From JAJDIA01 sp031555735 (lineage in GTDB: Bacteria > Bacteroidota > Bacteroidia > Bacteroidales > Tannerellaceae): a DNA stretch of 64,000 bases. The stretch spans positions 40,496-104,495 of the forward strand of contig JAVBUE010000030.1 in assembly GCA_031555735.1 (NCBI GenBank), read 5' to 3'. A program made the position numbers and the translations under genes. Numbering within the stretch: the first letter of the stretch is position 1; each line of letters starts with the position of its first letter. Of this stretch, positions 16,421 to 26,059 are shown in pieces. Below the pieces are notes generated by a model, which was given only the letters and a program-made list of their open reading frames with translations, was not told the DNA's origin and made no database searches.

Positions 16421-17491
16421 ATGAAACATCAACCTATTTTAATGAATATATGTGCCACGTTGGGGATCTCCATTGTGGCCGCCCTCGCGGCATGTAAAGG
16501 GACAGGAAGCCCCAAAGGGGGCGATGCGGGAGCCCCCCCGCCCGACAGTATTCCCGAACCCGTCATGGTATGGATACCCGGAGGCGGGTTTACGATGGGT
16601 ACCGATGACCTGCGCAGCATGCCGAACGAACGACCGGCGCATACCGTCAGCGTGGAAGGGTTCTGGATGGACGAACACGCGGTGACCAATGCCGAGTTCC
16701 GCCGCTTTGTGGAGGCTACCGGCTACCAGACCACCGCCGAGCTGCCCGTTGACTGGGAAGAGCTCAGCCTCCAACTGCCTGCCGGTACGCAGAAGCCCGA
16801 CGATGCGATGCTCCAACCCGGATCGATGGTTTTCACCCCGCCTGCGCATCCCGTTGACCTGAAAGATATGTCGGGCTGGTGGCAGTGGACGCCCGGCGCC
16901 GACTGGCAACACCCCGAAGGCCCCGGCAGCTCGATCGAAGGCAAAGACAACTACCCCGTGACGCAGGTCTCTTGGGATGATGCCGCCGCCTATGCCGCCT
17001 GGGCGGGCAAGCGTCTCCCCACAGAAGCCGAATGGGAATTTGCCGCCTGGGGCGGCAGGCAGGGGACGCGTTATTACTGGGGCGACCAACTGGTGGTGGA
17101 CGGACAGTATATGGCGAATACCTTCACCGGTGAGTTCCCCTATAAAAATACAGGAACGGATGGGTTCGACAAGCTCGCCCCTGTGAAATCGTTCCCCGCC
17201 AACGGCTTCGGATTGTACGACATGGCAGGCAATGTATGGAACTGGACGGCTGACCTCTACAACGAAGCCAACCACGCCGAACTATCGGCCGCCTGCTACG
17301 CGCCGTCGGATAACCCCCGCCAGATGATCGCCGCGCCCGGTGAACAGCGCCGGGTTACCAAAGGAGGTTCTTTCCTCTGTAACCCCTCCTACTGCGAAAG
17401 CTACCGTCCCACCGCCCGGCGGGGTACACCGCACGACACGGGGATGGAACATATCGGTTTCCGATGCGTGAAGAGCGCCACCCATACCTGA
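16421..17491 (+). CDS. Formylglycine-generating-enzyme family lipoprotein
   Basis: A 356-residue protein with a lipoprotein signal (ISIVAALAAC, Cys at residue 25) and a full SUMF1/FGE domain: VWIPGGGFTMGTDD, the substrate-groove region YPVTQVSWDDAAAYAAWAGKR, EWEFAAWGG and DMAGNVWNWTADLY. The C-terminal KGGSFLCNPSYCESYR carries two cysteines (Cys320 and Cys325). These align with the copper-binding active-site pair of true formylglycine-generating enzymes and are absent from many look-alikes. It may therefore activate sulfatases by oxidising their cysteine, although an extracytoplasmic lipoprotein location would be unusual for that. No sulfatase lies in the window. It is followed by a HAD lipoprotein, whose start is 32 bases downstream. 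Confidence 0.88.
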   Translation: MKHQPILMNICATLGISIVAALAACKGTGSPKGGDAGAPPPDSIPEPVMVWIPGGGFTMGTDDLRSMPNERPAHTVSVEGFWMDEHAVTNAEFRRFVEATGYQTTAELPVDWEELSLQLPAGTQKPDDAMLQPGSMVFTPPAHPVDLKDMSGWWQWTPGADWQHPEGPGSSIEGKDNYPVTQVSWDDAAAYAAWAGKRLPTEAEWEFAAWGGRQGTRYYWGDQLVVDGQYMANTFTGEFPYKNTGTDGFDKLAPVKSFPANGFGLYDMAGNVWNWTADLYNEANHAELSAACYAPSDNPRQMIAAPGEQRRVTKGGSFLCNPSYCESYRPTARRGTPHDTGMEHIGFRCVKSATHT

Positions 17492-17523
17492 TACCCATTT
17501 CTTCTAAACAGTATAAAACCCGA

Positions 17524-18570
17524 ATGCAAATGAAAAAGTACAGTTTGATCCTCCTCATCCTGTCCGGTACCACCTTGTGGTCGTGTACCGGGGTGATGAA
17601 AGAAAAAGTAGTAAAACAAGACGAGAAGCAGGCCGAACAGGATAAGCTTGCCCAGACCGATCCGCTGCCGTCGTGGAACAACACCCCGGCCAGGCAGGCT
17701 ATCATCGACTTCGTGACGAAGGTGACCGTGCCCGGTGGCGAAGACTATATCCCGGATGCCGACCGGATCGCTACCTTCGACAACGACGGCACCCTCTGGT
17801 GTGAACAACCCCTCTATTTTGAGTTCGTCTATTCGCTCGACGCCCTTAAGGCTATCGTTCGGGAGAAGCCCGAGCTACAGAAGAAGCCTGAGCTGAAAGC
17901 CCTGGCGGCCGGCGATCCCACCCTGCTGCTCAAGGGTGGCGAGAAAGGGATGCTGGAGGCTTTTGCCATCTCGCATGTGGCGGTATTGCCCGATGAGTTC
18001 GACCGGATGGCTACCGCCTGGCTCGACACTGCCACGCACAAACGGTTCAACCGGAAATATACGGAGCTGATCTACCAGCCGATGGTGGAGTTGCTGTTGT
18101 ATCTGCAGGATCATCATTTCAAGACGTTTATCGTCTCCGGCGGTTCCTCCATGTTTATCCGGCAGTTCAGCGAAGACTTGTACGGAATCCCCGCGGAACG
18201 GGTGATCGGCACCATGTTCAAAGCCTCCTGGGTGGCCGAAAGCAAGTCGGTAATCTATACCCCTGAGTTATGGCATAACGACGACAATGTGGGTAAACCC
18301 GAAGGGATCCTCCAGTTGATCGGCCGTAAGCCGGTCCTGGCGTTCGGTAATTCCGACGGCGACCGGCAGATGCTCGAATGGACGGCTACGGATAATCCTT
18401 ATGCTTCTCTCTCCCTCCTGTTGCATCATACCGATGCCGAGCGGGAATATGCCTACGACAGAGATTCCAGGATAGGCAAGCTTGATGAAGCCCTCACCGA
18501 AGGGAAGGCCAACGGCTGGATCATCGTGGACATGAAGAAAGATTTCAACAAAATATTCTCTTTTGAATAA
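17524..18570 (+). CDS. HAD-superfamily hydrolase, exported lipoprotein
   Basis: A 348-residue protein starting MQMKKYSLILLILSGTTLWSC, a lipoprotein signal with Cys at residue 21. A second Met two codons later is an equally possible start. HAD motif I is IATFDNDGTLWCEQPLYFEF, motif II is TFIVSGGSS, and the later acidic motif is AFGNSDGDRQML. Together they indicate a phosphatase of the haloacid-dehalogenase superfamily acting outside the cytoplasm. Residues 24-45 are charged and linker-like. It is probably co-transcribed with the FGE-like gene upstream and ends 9 bases before moxR. The substrate is unknown. Confidence 0.9.
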   Translation: MQMKKYSLILLILSGTTLWSCTGVMKEKVVKQDEKQAEQDKLAQTDPLPSWNNTPARQAIIDFVTKVTVPGGEDYIPDADRIATFDNDGTLWCEQPLYFEFVYSLDALKAIVREKPELQKKPELKALAAGDPTLLLKGGEKGMLEAFAISHVAVLPDEFDRMATAWLDTATHKRFNRKYTELIYQPMVELLLYLQDHHFKTFIVSGGSSMFIRQFSEDLYGIPAERVIGTMFKASWVAESKSVIYTPELWHNDDNVGKPEGILQLIGRKPVLAFGNSDGDRQMLEWTATDNPYASLSLLLHHTDAEREYAYDRDSRIGKLDEALTEGKANGWIIVDMKKDFNKIFSFE

Positions 18571-18579
18571 ACAGAACGT

Positions 18580-19539
<960 letters not shown>

Positions 19540-19550
19540 TCATATAATAA

Positions 19551-20507
19551 ATGTATCCGTGTACGATGAAGCCTTCTTCACACCCTTGCCCCGTTGAGGT
19601 AGCCACCACGCTGGACGACCTGATGCGGTTCGAATACATGGTGCAGGCCGGGCAGATCCTGCCCAACCGCCCGATCTATTCGCTCCTGGCCGGCCGCCAT
19701 GCCGCGCGGATGCGGGGAAGGGGACTCGATTTTGAAGAGGTGCGCCTCTATGTGCCCGGCGACGATATCCGGAATATCGACTGGAAAGTCACGGCGCGTA
19801 ACATCAACACCTACTCCAAGGTGTTCAACGAAGAGAAAGAACGGCCCACCTTCACGCTGCTCGACCAGAGCGCCGTGATGTTCTTCGGGTCCGGGCGATA
19901 TGTAAAGTCAGTCACCGCCGCCCATGTCGCCGCCCTGACAGCCTTCTATACGCTGAAGCGCGGCGACCGTTTCGGCGGGATCATCTTCAATGAGGAGGGC
20001 TACGATTATGTGGCGCCCAAACGGAACAAGGTGGTGGTCGAGCATTTCCTGCAGCAGGTGGTGGCACGTAACAACGCTTTGCCCCGACGTACGGTGATGA
20101 CGGCCAATACCCCGCTAATCAATGAGATGCTGGGGCGGGTGCAACGGCTGGTGACGCACGATTATGTGGTGACCGTCATCACCAACGCCCTCATGCTCGA
20201 CACCGACGGCAAGCACCTGCTCCGCAGCCTGTCGTACCGCAACGACCTCATCCTCGTGCATGTGGAAGATCCGATGGATCGTGTCCTGCCGCCGGGCAAG
20301 CTGGTGCTTTCCGACGGACGGCGGCAGATCAACTGGAACAGCGCCCGCCGCCGCTGGGGGGAGGAATATACGGCCGACTACGACCGCCGGATCGGCAGCC
20401 TCACTGAAGAGTTCCGTCCTTACGGTATCCCCGTCTCCATCCTGTCCACGGCCTCGCCTGTGGAAGAACAACTGAAAGAAAAAATCGGAAATCGCCTGCG
20501 CTCATGA
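19551..20507 (+). CDS. DUF58-domain protein of the MoxR-Bat operon
   Basis: A 318-residue protein with the DUF58 signature GRGLDFEEVRLYVPGDDIRN followed by IDWKVTARNINTYSKVF. The rest has a VWA-like alternation (TFTLLDQSAVMFFGSG) typical of this family. A start five codons later (MKPSS) is possible. It lies between moxR and DUF4381, overlapping the latter by 4 bases. It is predicted to be cytoplasmic and to work with MoxR in assembling the Bat complex. The molecular function is not established. Confidence 0.93.
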   Translation: MYPCTMKPSSHPCPVEVATTLDDLMRFEYMVQAGQILPNRPIYSLLAGRHAARMRGRGLDFEEVRLYVPGDDIRNIDWKVTARNINTYSKVFNEEKERPTFTLLDQSAVMFFGSGRYVKSVTAAHVAALTAFYTLKRGDRFGGIIFNEEGYDYVAPKRNKVVVEHFLQQVVARNNALPRRTVMTANTPLINEMLGRVQRLVTHDYVVTVITNALMLDTDGKHLLRSLSYRNDLILVHVEDPMDRVLPPGKLVLSDGRRQINWNSARRRWGEEYTADYDRRIGSLTEEFRPYGIPVSILSTASPVEEQLKEKIGNRLRS

Positions 20508-20986
20508 ACGACTCGATCCCCGCATTCGCTTCCTATATCGAACCGGCGCCGGTAGCCTTCACGCCCGATGCCCCGGGATGGTATGTCGTCGGCTGCCTGC
20601 TGGCACTGGCGCTGCTGGCCGTGGCTTTCTTTGCCGGGAGGCGCTACCGCCGTAACCGCTACCGCCGTGTCGCCCTCGGCTGGTTGGAAGGCGAAGAACG
20701 GCGATTGCTGGCTGCTGCCGACTATCCGCGCCTCGTCTATGTGGCTGACATGCTTCTCAAGCGGATCCTGATCCGGCTGCATAAGCAGGAGGAGGCGGTC
20801 TCCCTGCGAGGCGTTGCCTGGGTGGATTACCTCAACCGCCACTGCCCTGCCGTGGCTTTCACGCCGGGCGATGCCGAAACGATCAGCGCCCTGTACGACA
20901 GCCGCCGCACGATGGACAGGCAACAGGCGGTGGCCTTTACCTCCCGGGCGAAACGTTGGATCCGTAAACACCGTGTCGGCGTATGA
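20504..20986 (+). CDS. DUF4381-type single-pass membrane protein
   Basis: A 160-residue protein with a transmembrane helix at about residues 25-47 (GWYVVGCLLALALLAVAFFA) followed by the basic stretch GRRYRRNRYRR and a helical cytoplasmic region (WLEGEERRLL, YVADMLLKRILIRLHKQEE). The pattern and location between DUF58 and the VWA gene fit DUF4381 of Bat operons. It overlaps both neighbours by 4 bases (ATGA), indicating coupled translation. Confidence 0.88.
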   Translation: MNDSIPAFASYIEPAPVAFTPDAPGWYVVGCLLALALLAVAFFAGRRYRRNRYRRVALGWLEGEERRLLAAADYPRLVYVADMLLKRILIRLHKQEEAVSLRGVAWVDYLNRHCPAVAFTPGDAETISALYDSRRTMDRQQAVAFTSRAKRWIRKHRVGV

Positions 20987-23766
20987 ACCACCTGTTTCCC
21001 GATATGGCTCCGGGCATGCATTTCGTGATCGCCTGTACATGGGTGTTCTTCCTGCTGCCTCTTCCGTTGCTGGTCTATTTCCTGCTGCCGCCCTTCCGTA
21101 AGCGGAGAGCGGCCTTGCTGGCTCCCTTTTTCCGGCGGGCCGCCGCTGTATCCGGCCAGCATGCCCGCCGCAGCTCGTGGATCAGCCGCCGCAGCTTCCC
21201 GGCATTGCTCACCCTTAGCCTTTGTTGGGTGTTGCTGCTTGCCGCCGCGTCGTCGCCCCGCTTCGAGGGGGAGCCGGGGAAGAAGACGCGTACGGTGCGC
21301 AGCTTCCTTATCGCCGCCGATATCTCATTCAGCATGGCGCAACGCGACTGGACGGTGGACCAGCATGCGATGACGCGCTGGGAAGCGGTGCGATTCCTCC
21401 TGAAAGATTTTATCCGGGAACGGAAGAGCGACCAGATCGGCCTCGAAATGTTCGCCACCCATGCCTATCTCCAGGCGCCGCTGACGACCGACCTTGAAAC
21501 GGTGAACTGGCTCCTCGACCAGACCGAAGTGGGTATGGCGGGGCAGATGACCAGCATCGGCGAAGCCATCGCGTTCGGCATCAAAATATTCCGGCAGGAT
21601 ACGGTGAAGCAGCGGGTCATGCTGCTGATGACCGACGGCGTGGATGGCGGGACGGATATCTCACCGCTCGATGCCGCCGTTGCTGCCAAACGCGACAGTG
21701 TGACCATTTATACCCTCGGCATCGGCAATACCACCACCGGCGGATATGCCATCGACGAGAAACTGCTCACGCAGATTGCCGCGACTACCGGAGGAACGTA
21801 TTTCCGTGCCGACAGCCCGCAGGAGATGCAGGCCGTCTATGCGGAACTGAACAAACTGCAACCCGTCGTGTATGAGGAGAATACGTATAAGCCGATCGTG
21901 CTGTTGTATATGTATCCCCTCGGACTGGCGCTGCTGCTTTCCCTGGCCTATTACCTGCTGAGCGGCCTTTTCCGCCTGCTGCGGGAGTGGCCTTTCAGGG
22001 GAGGACGCCGTATTCCGCATACGAATAATAATATTCTTCCTTCCGTCTTCCTGCCTGCCATCGACTGGCATGCGTTCCATTTCCTGCGCCCGTGGGCGTT
22101 GTGGTTGTTTATCCCGCTGGCTGTGGTGCTGCTGGTGTTGGTGCTGGGCAATATCGAGCAGCGGCAGTGGAAGAAGATCATTGCCCCGGCGTTGCGTCCT
22201 TTTATGTTCACTAAGGGGAACGCGAAGGCGATCGTCCTGCCGCTGGTGTTCCTGGCGGCCGGCCTCAGCAGCATGATCCTTTCCCTGGCGGGACCCACGT
22301 GGAAGATGCGGCAGATACCGGGTGAGAAGATCCCGTCGGTGGTGATGATCTCGCTCGACCTGTCGAAGTCGATGCTTGCCACCGATATCCAGCCTTCCCG
22401 CCTGGAACGGGCGAAGATGAAGATCGCCGACTTTACGGAGGCCGATCCCCGCGCCCGTACGGGTCTGATCGCCTTTGCCGGCACGCCGCATATGGTGTTG
22501 CCCTTTACGGCCGATTATAAGCTGATCCGCCACCAGGCTGCCAGCTTAGACAACCGCATCATGCCGGTGCAGGGAACGGATATGGCGCTCAACCTCGCGC
22601 TGATCGATACGATGATGCGCCCGCTGGAAGCGCCGGGTACGATCCTGCTGATGACCGACGTGATCGACGATGCCGAAGCGGTGGCGCTGACCGATTTCAT
22701 CCGCAATTCCATCCACCGGCTGGAGATCTTGCTGTTTGCCACCCCCGGCGGCGCTCCCGTACCGGGTGAGGCGGGTGTGGTGTCGAAGCAGTCGCCCGCC
22801 GTCATCGGCAACCTCCGGCAGAACGAAAAAATACGTATCACCCCCATCACCCTCGACAAATCGGATGTGGAAGGCATCGCCCAACGGGTACGCGACAACC
22901 TCCTGTTTGATAAGGATGCGAAAGAGCAGGCGAAAGATTGGGACGACAAGGGGTGGTGGCTGCTGGTTCCCGCGCTCCTGGTGGCCCTCTGCTGGTTCCG
23001 CAGGGGATGGGCGGTGTTCTGGAGCCTGGCTCCGTTCATGTGCTTGTCTGTCAGCTCCTGTAGCGTGGACAGCCGGCATGCGGACTGGTGGTACTCCGCC
23101 AATTACCAGGGCGAGCTGTGGGAGAAGAAGGGCGACTATACGAAGGCGGCCGTCCTTTATACCGGCGATGCCCACAAGGCGATGGCTTTTTACAAGGCGG
23201 GCGATTACCAGTCGGCAGCCATCGTCCTGGCGGACGACAGCACCGCCACCGGTCGTTACAACTACGGCCTCACCCTCACCCGGCTGGGGTTGTACGACGA
23301 TGCCATCGCCGCCTTCAACCAGGCGGCCGGGGCGGATCCTTCGCTGGGAGAGAAGGTGGCGCACAACATTGATGCCGCCCGGTTGATGAAAGACCAGGCG
23401 CATAGCGTGTTGCAGTTTCAGCCGCATGCGAACCCCCTCGACAGTATCCTCCGGCATACGGAGAAAGGCAAGCTGAAGGAGCACAAGCCGCAGTCGCAAG
23501 ACGAGCAGTTGTCGTCCGACACCGAAGTGAAAAAGATGCCGGCAACGGGCAACCGCGCCTCCGACGAGGTGGCCAGCGATATCCACCGGGCGAAGGAACA
23601 GAAGTTCCCGCCCAAAGACTTTCACATGGAGAAACCCGAATCGGTGGAGACCAATGTGTTGATGCAGAAGACCAATGCCGATCCGGGCGAATTCCTGCAT
23701 CGCCGCTTCGAGATCCAGAAACAGAAGTATTACCCGGATGTCAAACAGGGAAAAGAAACATGGTAA
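20983..23766 (+). CDS. Fused BatA-BatB-BatC-like protein (two VWA domains plus TPR)
   Basis: A continuous 927-residue frame. Residues 12-37 and 72-90 are membrane segments. A first VWA domain follows, with MIDAS start DISFS (Asp113, Ser115, Ser117) and LLMTDGVDGG. A further membrane segment lies near 308-328. A second membrane pair near 370-390 and 420-440 precedes a second VWA domain with canonical DLSKS (Asp459, Ser461, Ser463) and LLMTDVIDDAEA. After another hydrophobic region at about 660-690, residues 706-806 have TPR-like repeats (YTKAAVLYTGDAHKAMAFYK, YNYGLTLTRLGLYDDAIAAF), then a charged tail. In related genomes these are usually separate batA, batB and batC genes. Here no stop or start separates them. 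It overlaps DUF4381 and precedes batD by 13 bases. Confidence 0.9.
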   Translation: MNHLFPDMAPGMHFVIACTWVFFLLPLPLLVYFLLPPFRKRRAALLAPFFRRAAAVSGQHARRSSWISRRSFPALLTLSLCWVLLLAAASSPRFEGEPGKKTRTVRSFLIAADISFSMAQRDWTVDQHAMTRWEAVRFLLKDFIRERKSDQIGLEMFATHAYLQAPLTTDLETVNWLLDQTEVGMAGQMTSIGEAIAFGIKIFRQDTVKQRVMLLMTDGVDGGTDISPLDAAVAAKRDSVTIYTLGIGNTTTGGYAIDEKLLTQIAATTGGTYFRADSPQEMQAVYAELNKLQPVVYEENTYKPIVLLYMYPLGLALLLSLAYYLLSGLFRLLREWPFRGGRRIPHTNNNILPSVFLPAIDWHAFHFLRPWALWLFIPLAVVLLVLVLGNIEQRQWKKIIAPALRPFMFTKGNAKAIVLPLVFLAAGLSSMILSLAGPTWKMRQIPGEKIPSVVMISLDLSKSMLATDIQPSRLERAKMKIADFTEADPRARTGLIAFAGTPHMVLPFTADYKLIRHQAASLDNRIMPVQGTDMALNLALIDTMMRPLEAPGTILLMTDVIDDAEAVALTDFIRNSIHRLEILLFATPGGAPVPGEAGVVSKQSPAVIGNLRQNEKIRITPITLDKSDVEGIAQRVRDNLLFDKDAKEQAKDWDDKGWWLLVPALLVALCWFRRGWAVFWSLAPFMCLSVSSCSVDSRHADWWYSANYQGELWEKKGDYTKAAVLYTGDAHKAMAFYKAGDYQSAAIVLADDSTATGRYNYGLTLTRLGLYDDAIAAFNQAAGADPSLGEKVAHNIDAARLMKDQAHSVLQFQPHANPLDSILRHTEKGKLKEHKPQSQDEQLSSDTEVKKMPATGNRASDEVASDIHRAKEQKFPPKDFHMEKPESVETNVLMQKTNADPGEFLHRRFEIQKQKYYPDVKQGKETW

Positions 23767-23779
23767 CAGTGTAACGAAG

Positions 23780-25105
23780 ATGAAACGGAATCTGATCTTA
23801 TCAATCATCCTTTGCCTCCTCCTGCCGCTTGCGCGTGAGGCGGCGGCAACGGCGTATGTCAGTGTGGAGCTGAACCGCAAGTCGGTGTTTGTGCAGCAGC
23901 CTTTCCATGTCACCCTCACGGTATATACCACCACCTGGTTCACGGCTCCGCCCGAATTCGGCAACCTGCAGATTCCGAACGCCTTTATCGTGCCTTTCGA
24001 CCAGTCGCAGCCCGGTATGTTCACCCGCGGCGGCAAGCAGTATCCCGGCGTGCAGTTTTACTATATTGTCTTTCCCTACAGTGCGGGCAGCTATACCGTC
24101 CCGCCGGTTGAGGTGACGGTGGAAAGTCCTCCCGAAGGCAGTACCGCCGGACAGAAGCAAACGCTCCGGACGGCTCCGCAACCTTTTACCGTGAACGATG
24201 TGCCTGCTTCGCTGAAGAAACAGGGCGCCTGGTTCGTGGCCCGCAACGTCGTCGTGCACGAGCAGTGGGATCCGGCGTTGGAGGCGCCCAAGGTGGGCGA
24301 CGTGATCCGCCGCACACTTACCATCGACGCACAGGGTACATTGCCCCAGTTCATCCCCAACCTCACCGGGAAGGAGAAGGTGGAGTGGGCGGGTACCTAT
24401 CCGCAGGAGCCTGTCCTCACCGACACCCGTGGGGGAGGCGACGCCAATGGACGGAGCGTGCAGACGGTTACCTACCTGCTGGAGAAAGCCGGCAGCTTCA
24501 CCCTTCCCGGCGTGCAGTTGTCGTACTGGAATCCTTATACGGCGCGTATCGAAAGCCGGTCGGTCGAAGCGCGCCACATACAGGTGGCCGATAACCCCGA
24601 CCTCGGTATCCTGACTACGCTGAAAGACAGCCTCAGCGCCACGGTCTCGCCTGCTGTCGCCGCCGCGCAACCCCGGGAATCGTTCACGATCCTCGGGATG
24701 GCGTGGTATGTGTTCGCGGCTGTGGCGATGGCATCCGCAGGTGTCTTGTGGCTCCTGGTCCGCAGCGTCGTCCGCCTCCGTCGTGCCTGGCGCCTTAGGC
24801 GGGAGAACGCGCTCCGCAGTGAGCGGCATCTCTTCGCCCTCTTCCGGCAATCGGGCGACAGCCCTTACCTCTTCCTCCATACTTTATATCATTGGTGGGA
24901 TAGCTATGCCTCCCGTCCTTCGCCTTCGGTAGGCGCTTCTCTGGCGGCAAAACCGGGACAGGCTGCGGCCTTCAGCCGTTACTTCGACCGCTTCCTCCAT
25001 CAGCAGGCCCCCAGTGATACCGCCTCCGTCAAAGCTTCCCTCGAACAACTCCGCCAGGAGATCCAGGCCGCCGAATCCCACCGGGACGATTATTTCCCGT
25101 TGTGA
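23780..25105 (+). CDS. batD: BatD-family protein
   Basis: A 441-residue protein starting MKRNLILSIILCLLLPLARE, a signal peptide. The frame is open further upstream over the preceding gene, but this Met gives a proper signal and follows the fused Bat gene by 13 bases. The N-terminal half is beta-rich and BatD-like (VELNRKSVFVQQPFHVTL, FYYIVFPYSAGSYTVPPVEV). One transmembrane helix near residues 345-367 (MAWYVFAAVAMASAGVLWLL) is followed by a cytoplasmic helical tail. BatD is the large periplasmic partner of the BatABC proteins. It is the last gene of the moxR operon. Confidence 0.92.
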   Translation: MKRNLILSIILCLLLPLAREAAATAYVSVELNRKSVFVQQPFHVTLTVYTTTWFTAPPEFGNLQIPNAFIVPFDQSQPGMFTRGGKQYPGVQFYYIVFPYSAGSYTVPPVEVTVESPPEGSTAGQKQTLRTAPQPFTVNDVPASLKKQGAWFVARNVVVHEQWDPALEAPKVGDVIRRTLTIDAQGTLPQFIPNLTGKEKVEWAGTYPQEPVLTDTRGGGDANGRSVQTVTYLLEKAGSFTLPGVQLSYWNPYTARIESRSVEARHIQVADNPDLGILTTLKDSLSATVSPAVAAAQPRESFTILGMAWYVFAAVAMASAGVLWLLVRSVVRLRRAWRLRRENALRSERHLFALFRQSGDSPYLFLHTLYHWWDSYASRPSPSVGASLAAKPGQAAAFSRYFDRFLHQQAPSDTASVKASLEQLRQEIQAAESHRDDYFPL

Positions 25106-25340
25106 AGCGCGAACGGATTTATGTCACATGTCACGCCCGCTTGACACAGGATTTTGGGGTTCTTCGTCATTTTAGGTGCACATAAACGAAGTGCTTATCC
25201 CTATACACGGAGTTGGGGGAAAACTGCTTCCACCTTCCATTAATCATGTTAATTCATTGGCTGATAATAATATACGTAGTGGATGGTGCTTTATTTTTCC
25301 TTCCATTACCTCTTTTTCCTTCCACTCGAACAAGGGGTAC

Positions 25341-25428
25341 ACAATCATAGGTAAACGATCTGACAATCATAGGTAGATGTTTGAACTACCATAGGTGGAT
25401 GATTACACAATCATAGGTGGATGTTTTG
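25341..25428 (+). repeat. Four tandem 22-bp units inside the foldback element
   Basis: Units start at 25341, 25363, 25385 and 25407, each 22 bp. The shared core is CATAGGT followed by GGATG, AGATG or AAACG, and three of the four begin ACAAT. Unit ends differ, so this is a diverged tandem array. Its period equals that of the array at 5.4 kb although the sequence is different. Confidence 0.85.
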
Positions 25429-25510
25429 AGCTTTGTAAACCTGAAATCAGTTTACAGTTTGGAAAGCGGAAAAAGAGGTCAACATCTACACGCAGATTGA
25501 AATGCAGGGT

Positions 25511-25530
25511 GTCCCATTTCGAAATGGGAC
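25511..25530. repeat. Perfect 20-bp palindrome
   Basis: GTCCCATTTCGAAATGGGAC is exactly its own reverse complement. It lies inside the foldback element near its centre. It could be an operator for a dimeric regulator or a structural part of the element. Confidence 0.8.
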
Positions 25531-25780
25531 AGAATACGTAATTGTCGGAGTAATTACCACACTGTGGAGGCAGAGTGGAAGGAAAGTGGAAGGAAAAACA
25601 CGCCTCCTTCCACTGTCTATCTTGTTGTTTATCTGCACGATAACACCCCTTAGTGGAAGGTGGAAGCAGTTTCTCCCAAACTTCGTGTATAGGGACAGCT
25701 CTTCGTTTATGTGCATCAAAAATGACGAAGAACCATTTGTTGTGACATGAGGTGGATTTGATGTCACCACATGGTTAAAT

Positions 25781-25890
25781 CTGCATGTGGATGTTGATCC
25801 ATCTGCATCTAAATGTCGTTCCAACAACATCTAAACGTTGTTCGTGCAACATCCAGACGTTGTTAGCACAACATCCAGAAGCAGATTGGG
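25781..25890 (+). repeat. Five 22-bp units with orientation switch
   Basis: Units start at 25781, 25803, 25825, 25847 and 25869 at an exact 22-bp period. Three units start CAACATC and two contain ACGTTGTT. The first contains GGATGTTG, the reverse complement of CAACATCC, so orientation switches within the array. A stray similar unit, AACATCTACACGCAGATTG, lies at about 25480. The array sits between the convergent batD and beta-propeller genes. Confidence 0.8.
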
Positions 25891-26059
25891 ATTCTGACAT
25901 CTTTTTAAAGCTTGTCCTTCGCAAAACACCACGATCCCATATACAATAAACCGGAGGGGGTGTGAGCCTCTCCGGTTGTCTCAAATAATGCCCGTTTCAA
26001 TGCAAGAATTTCTGTGACATAAACCGGACTTGATGTCTCCAAATACTAATTGTGGATGG

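Larger units (their letters stand above)
25159..25734. repeat. Long foldback element with 85-bp inverted arms
   Basis: Arms at 25159-25243 and 25650-25734 are inverted copies with roughly 85-90% identity by eye. Shared blocks include TGCACATAAACGAAG, TCCCTATACACG and ACTGCTTCCACCTTCCA. The 406-bp interior has no supported gene. It contains the 22-bp array at 25341-25428, a 20-bp perfect palindrome at 25511-25530 and several TGGAAGGAA/CTTCCA runs. No transposase is present, so it could be a MITE-like element or the remains of a larger one. The gap continues to 26059 with the second array at 25781-25890 and nothing else recognised. Confidence 0.8.

Noticed and set aside
25341..25428. CRISPR-like array
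   Set aside because: The units are contiguous 22-bp repeats with no spacers, diverged from each other, and there are no cas genes. The same holds for the other arrays.
25176..25830. Small open frames in the foldback element
   Set aside because: All are under 115 codons, overlap the inverted arms on both strands and resemble no known transposase or toxin.
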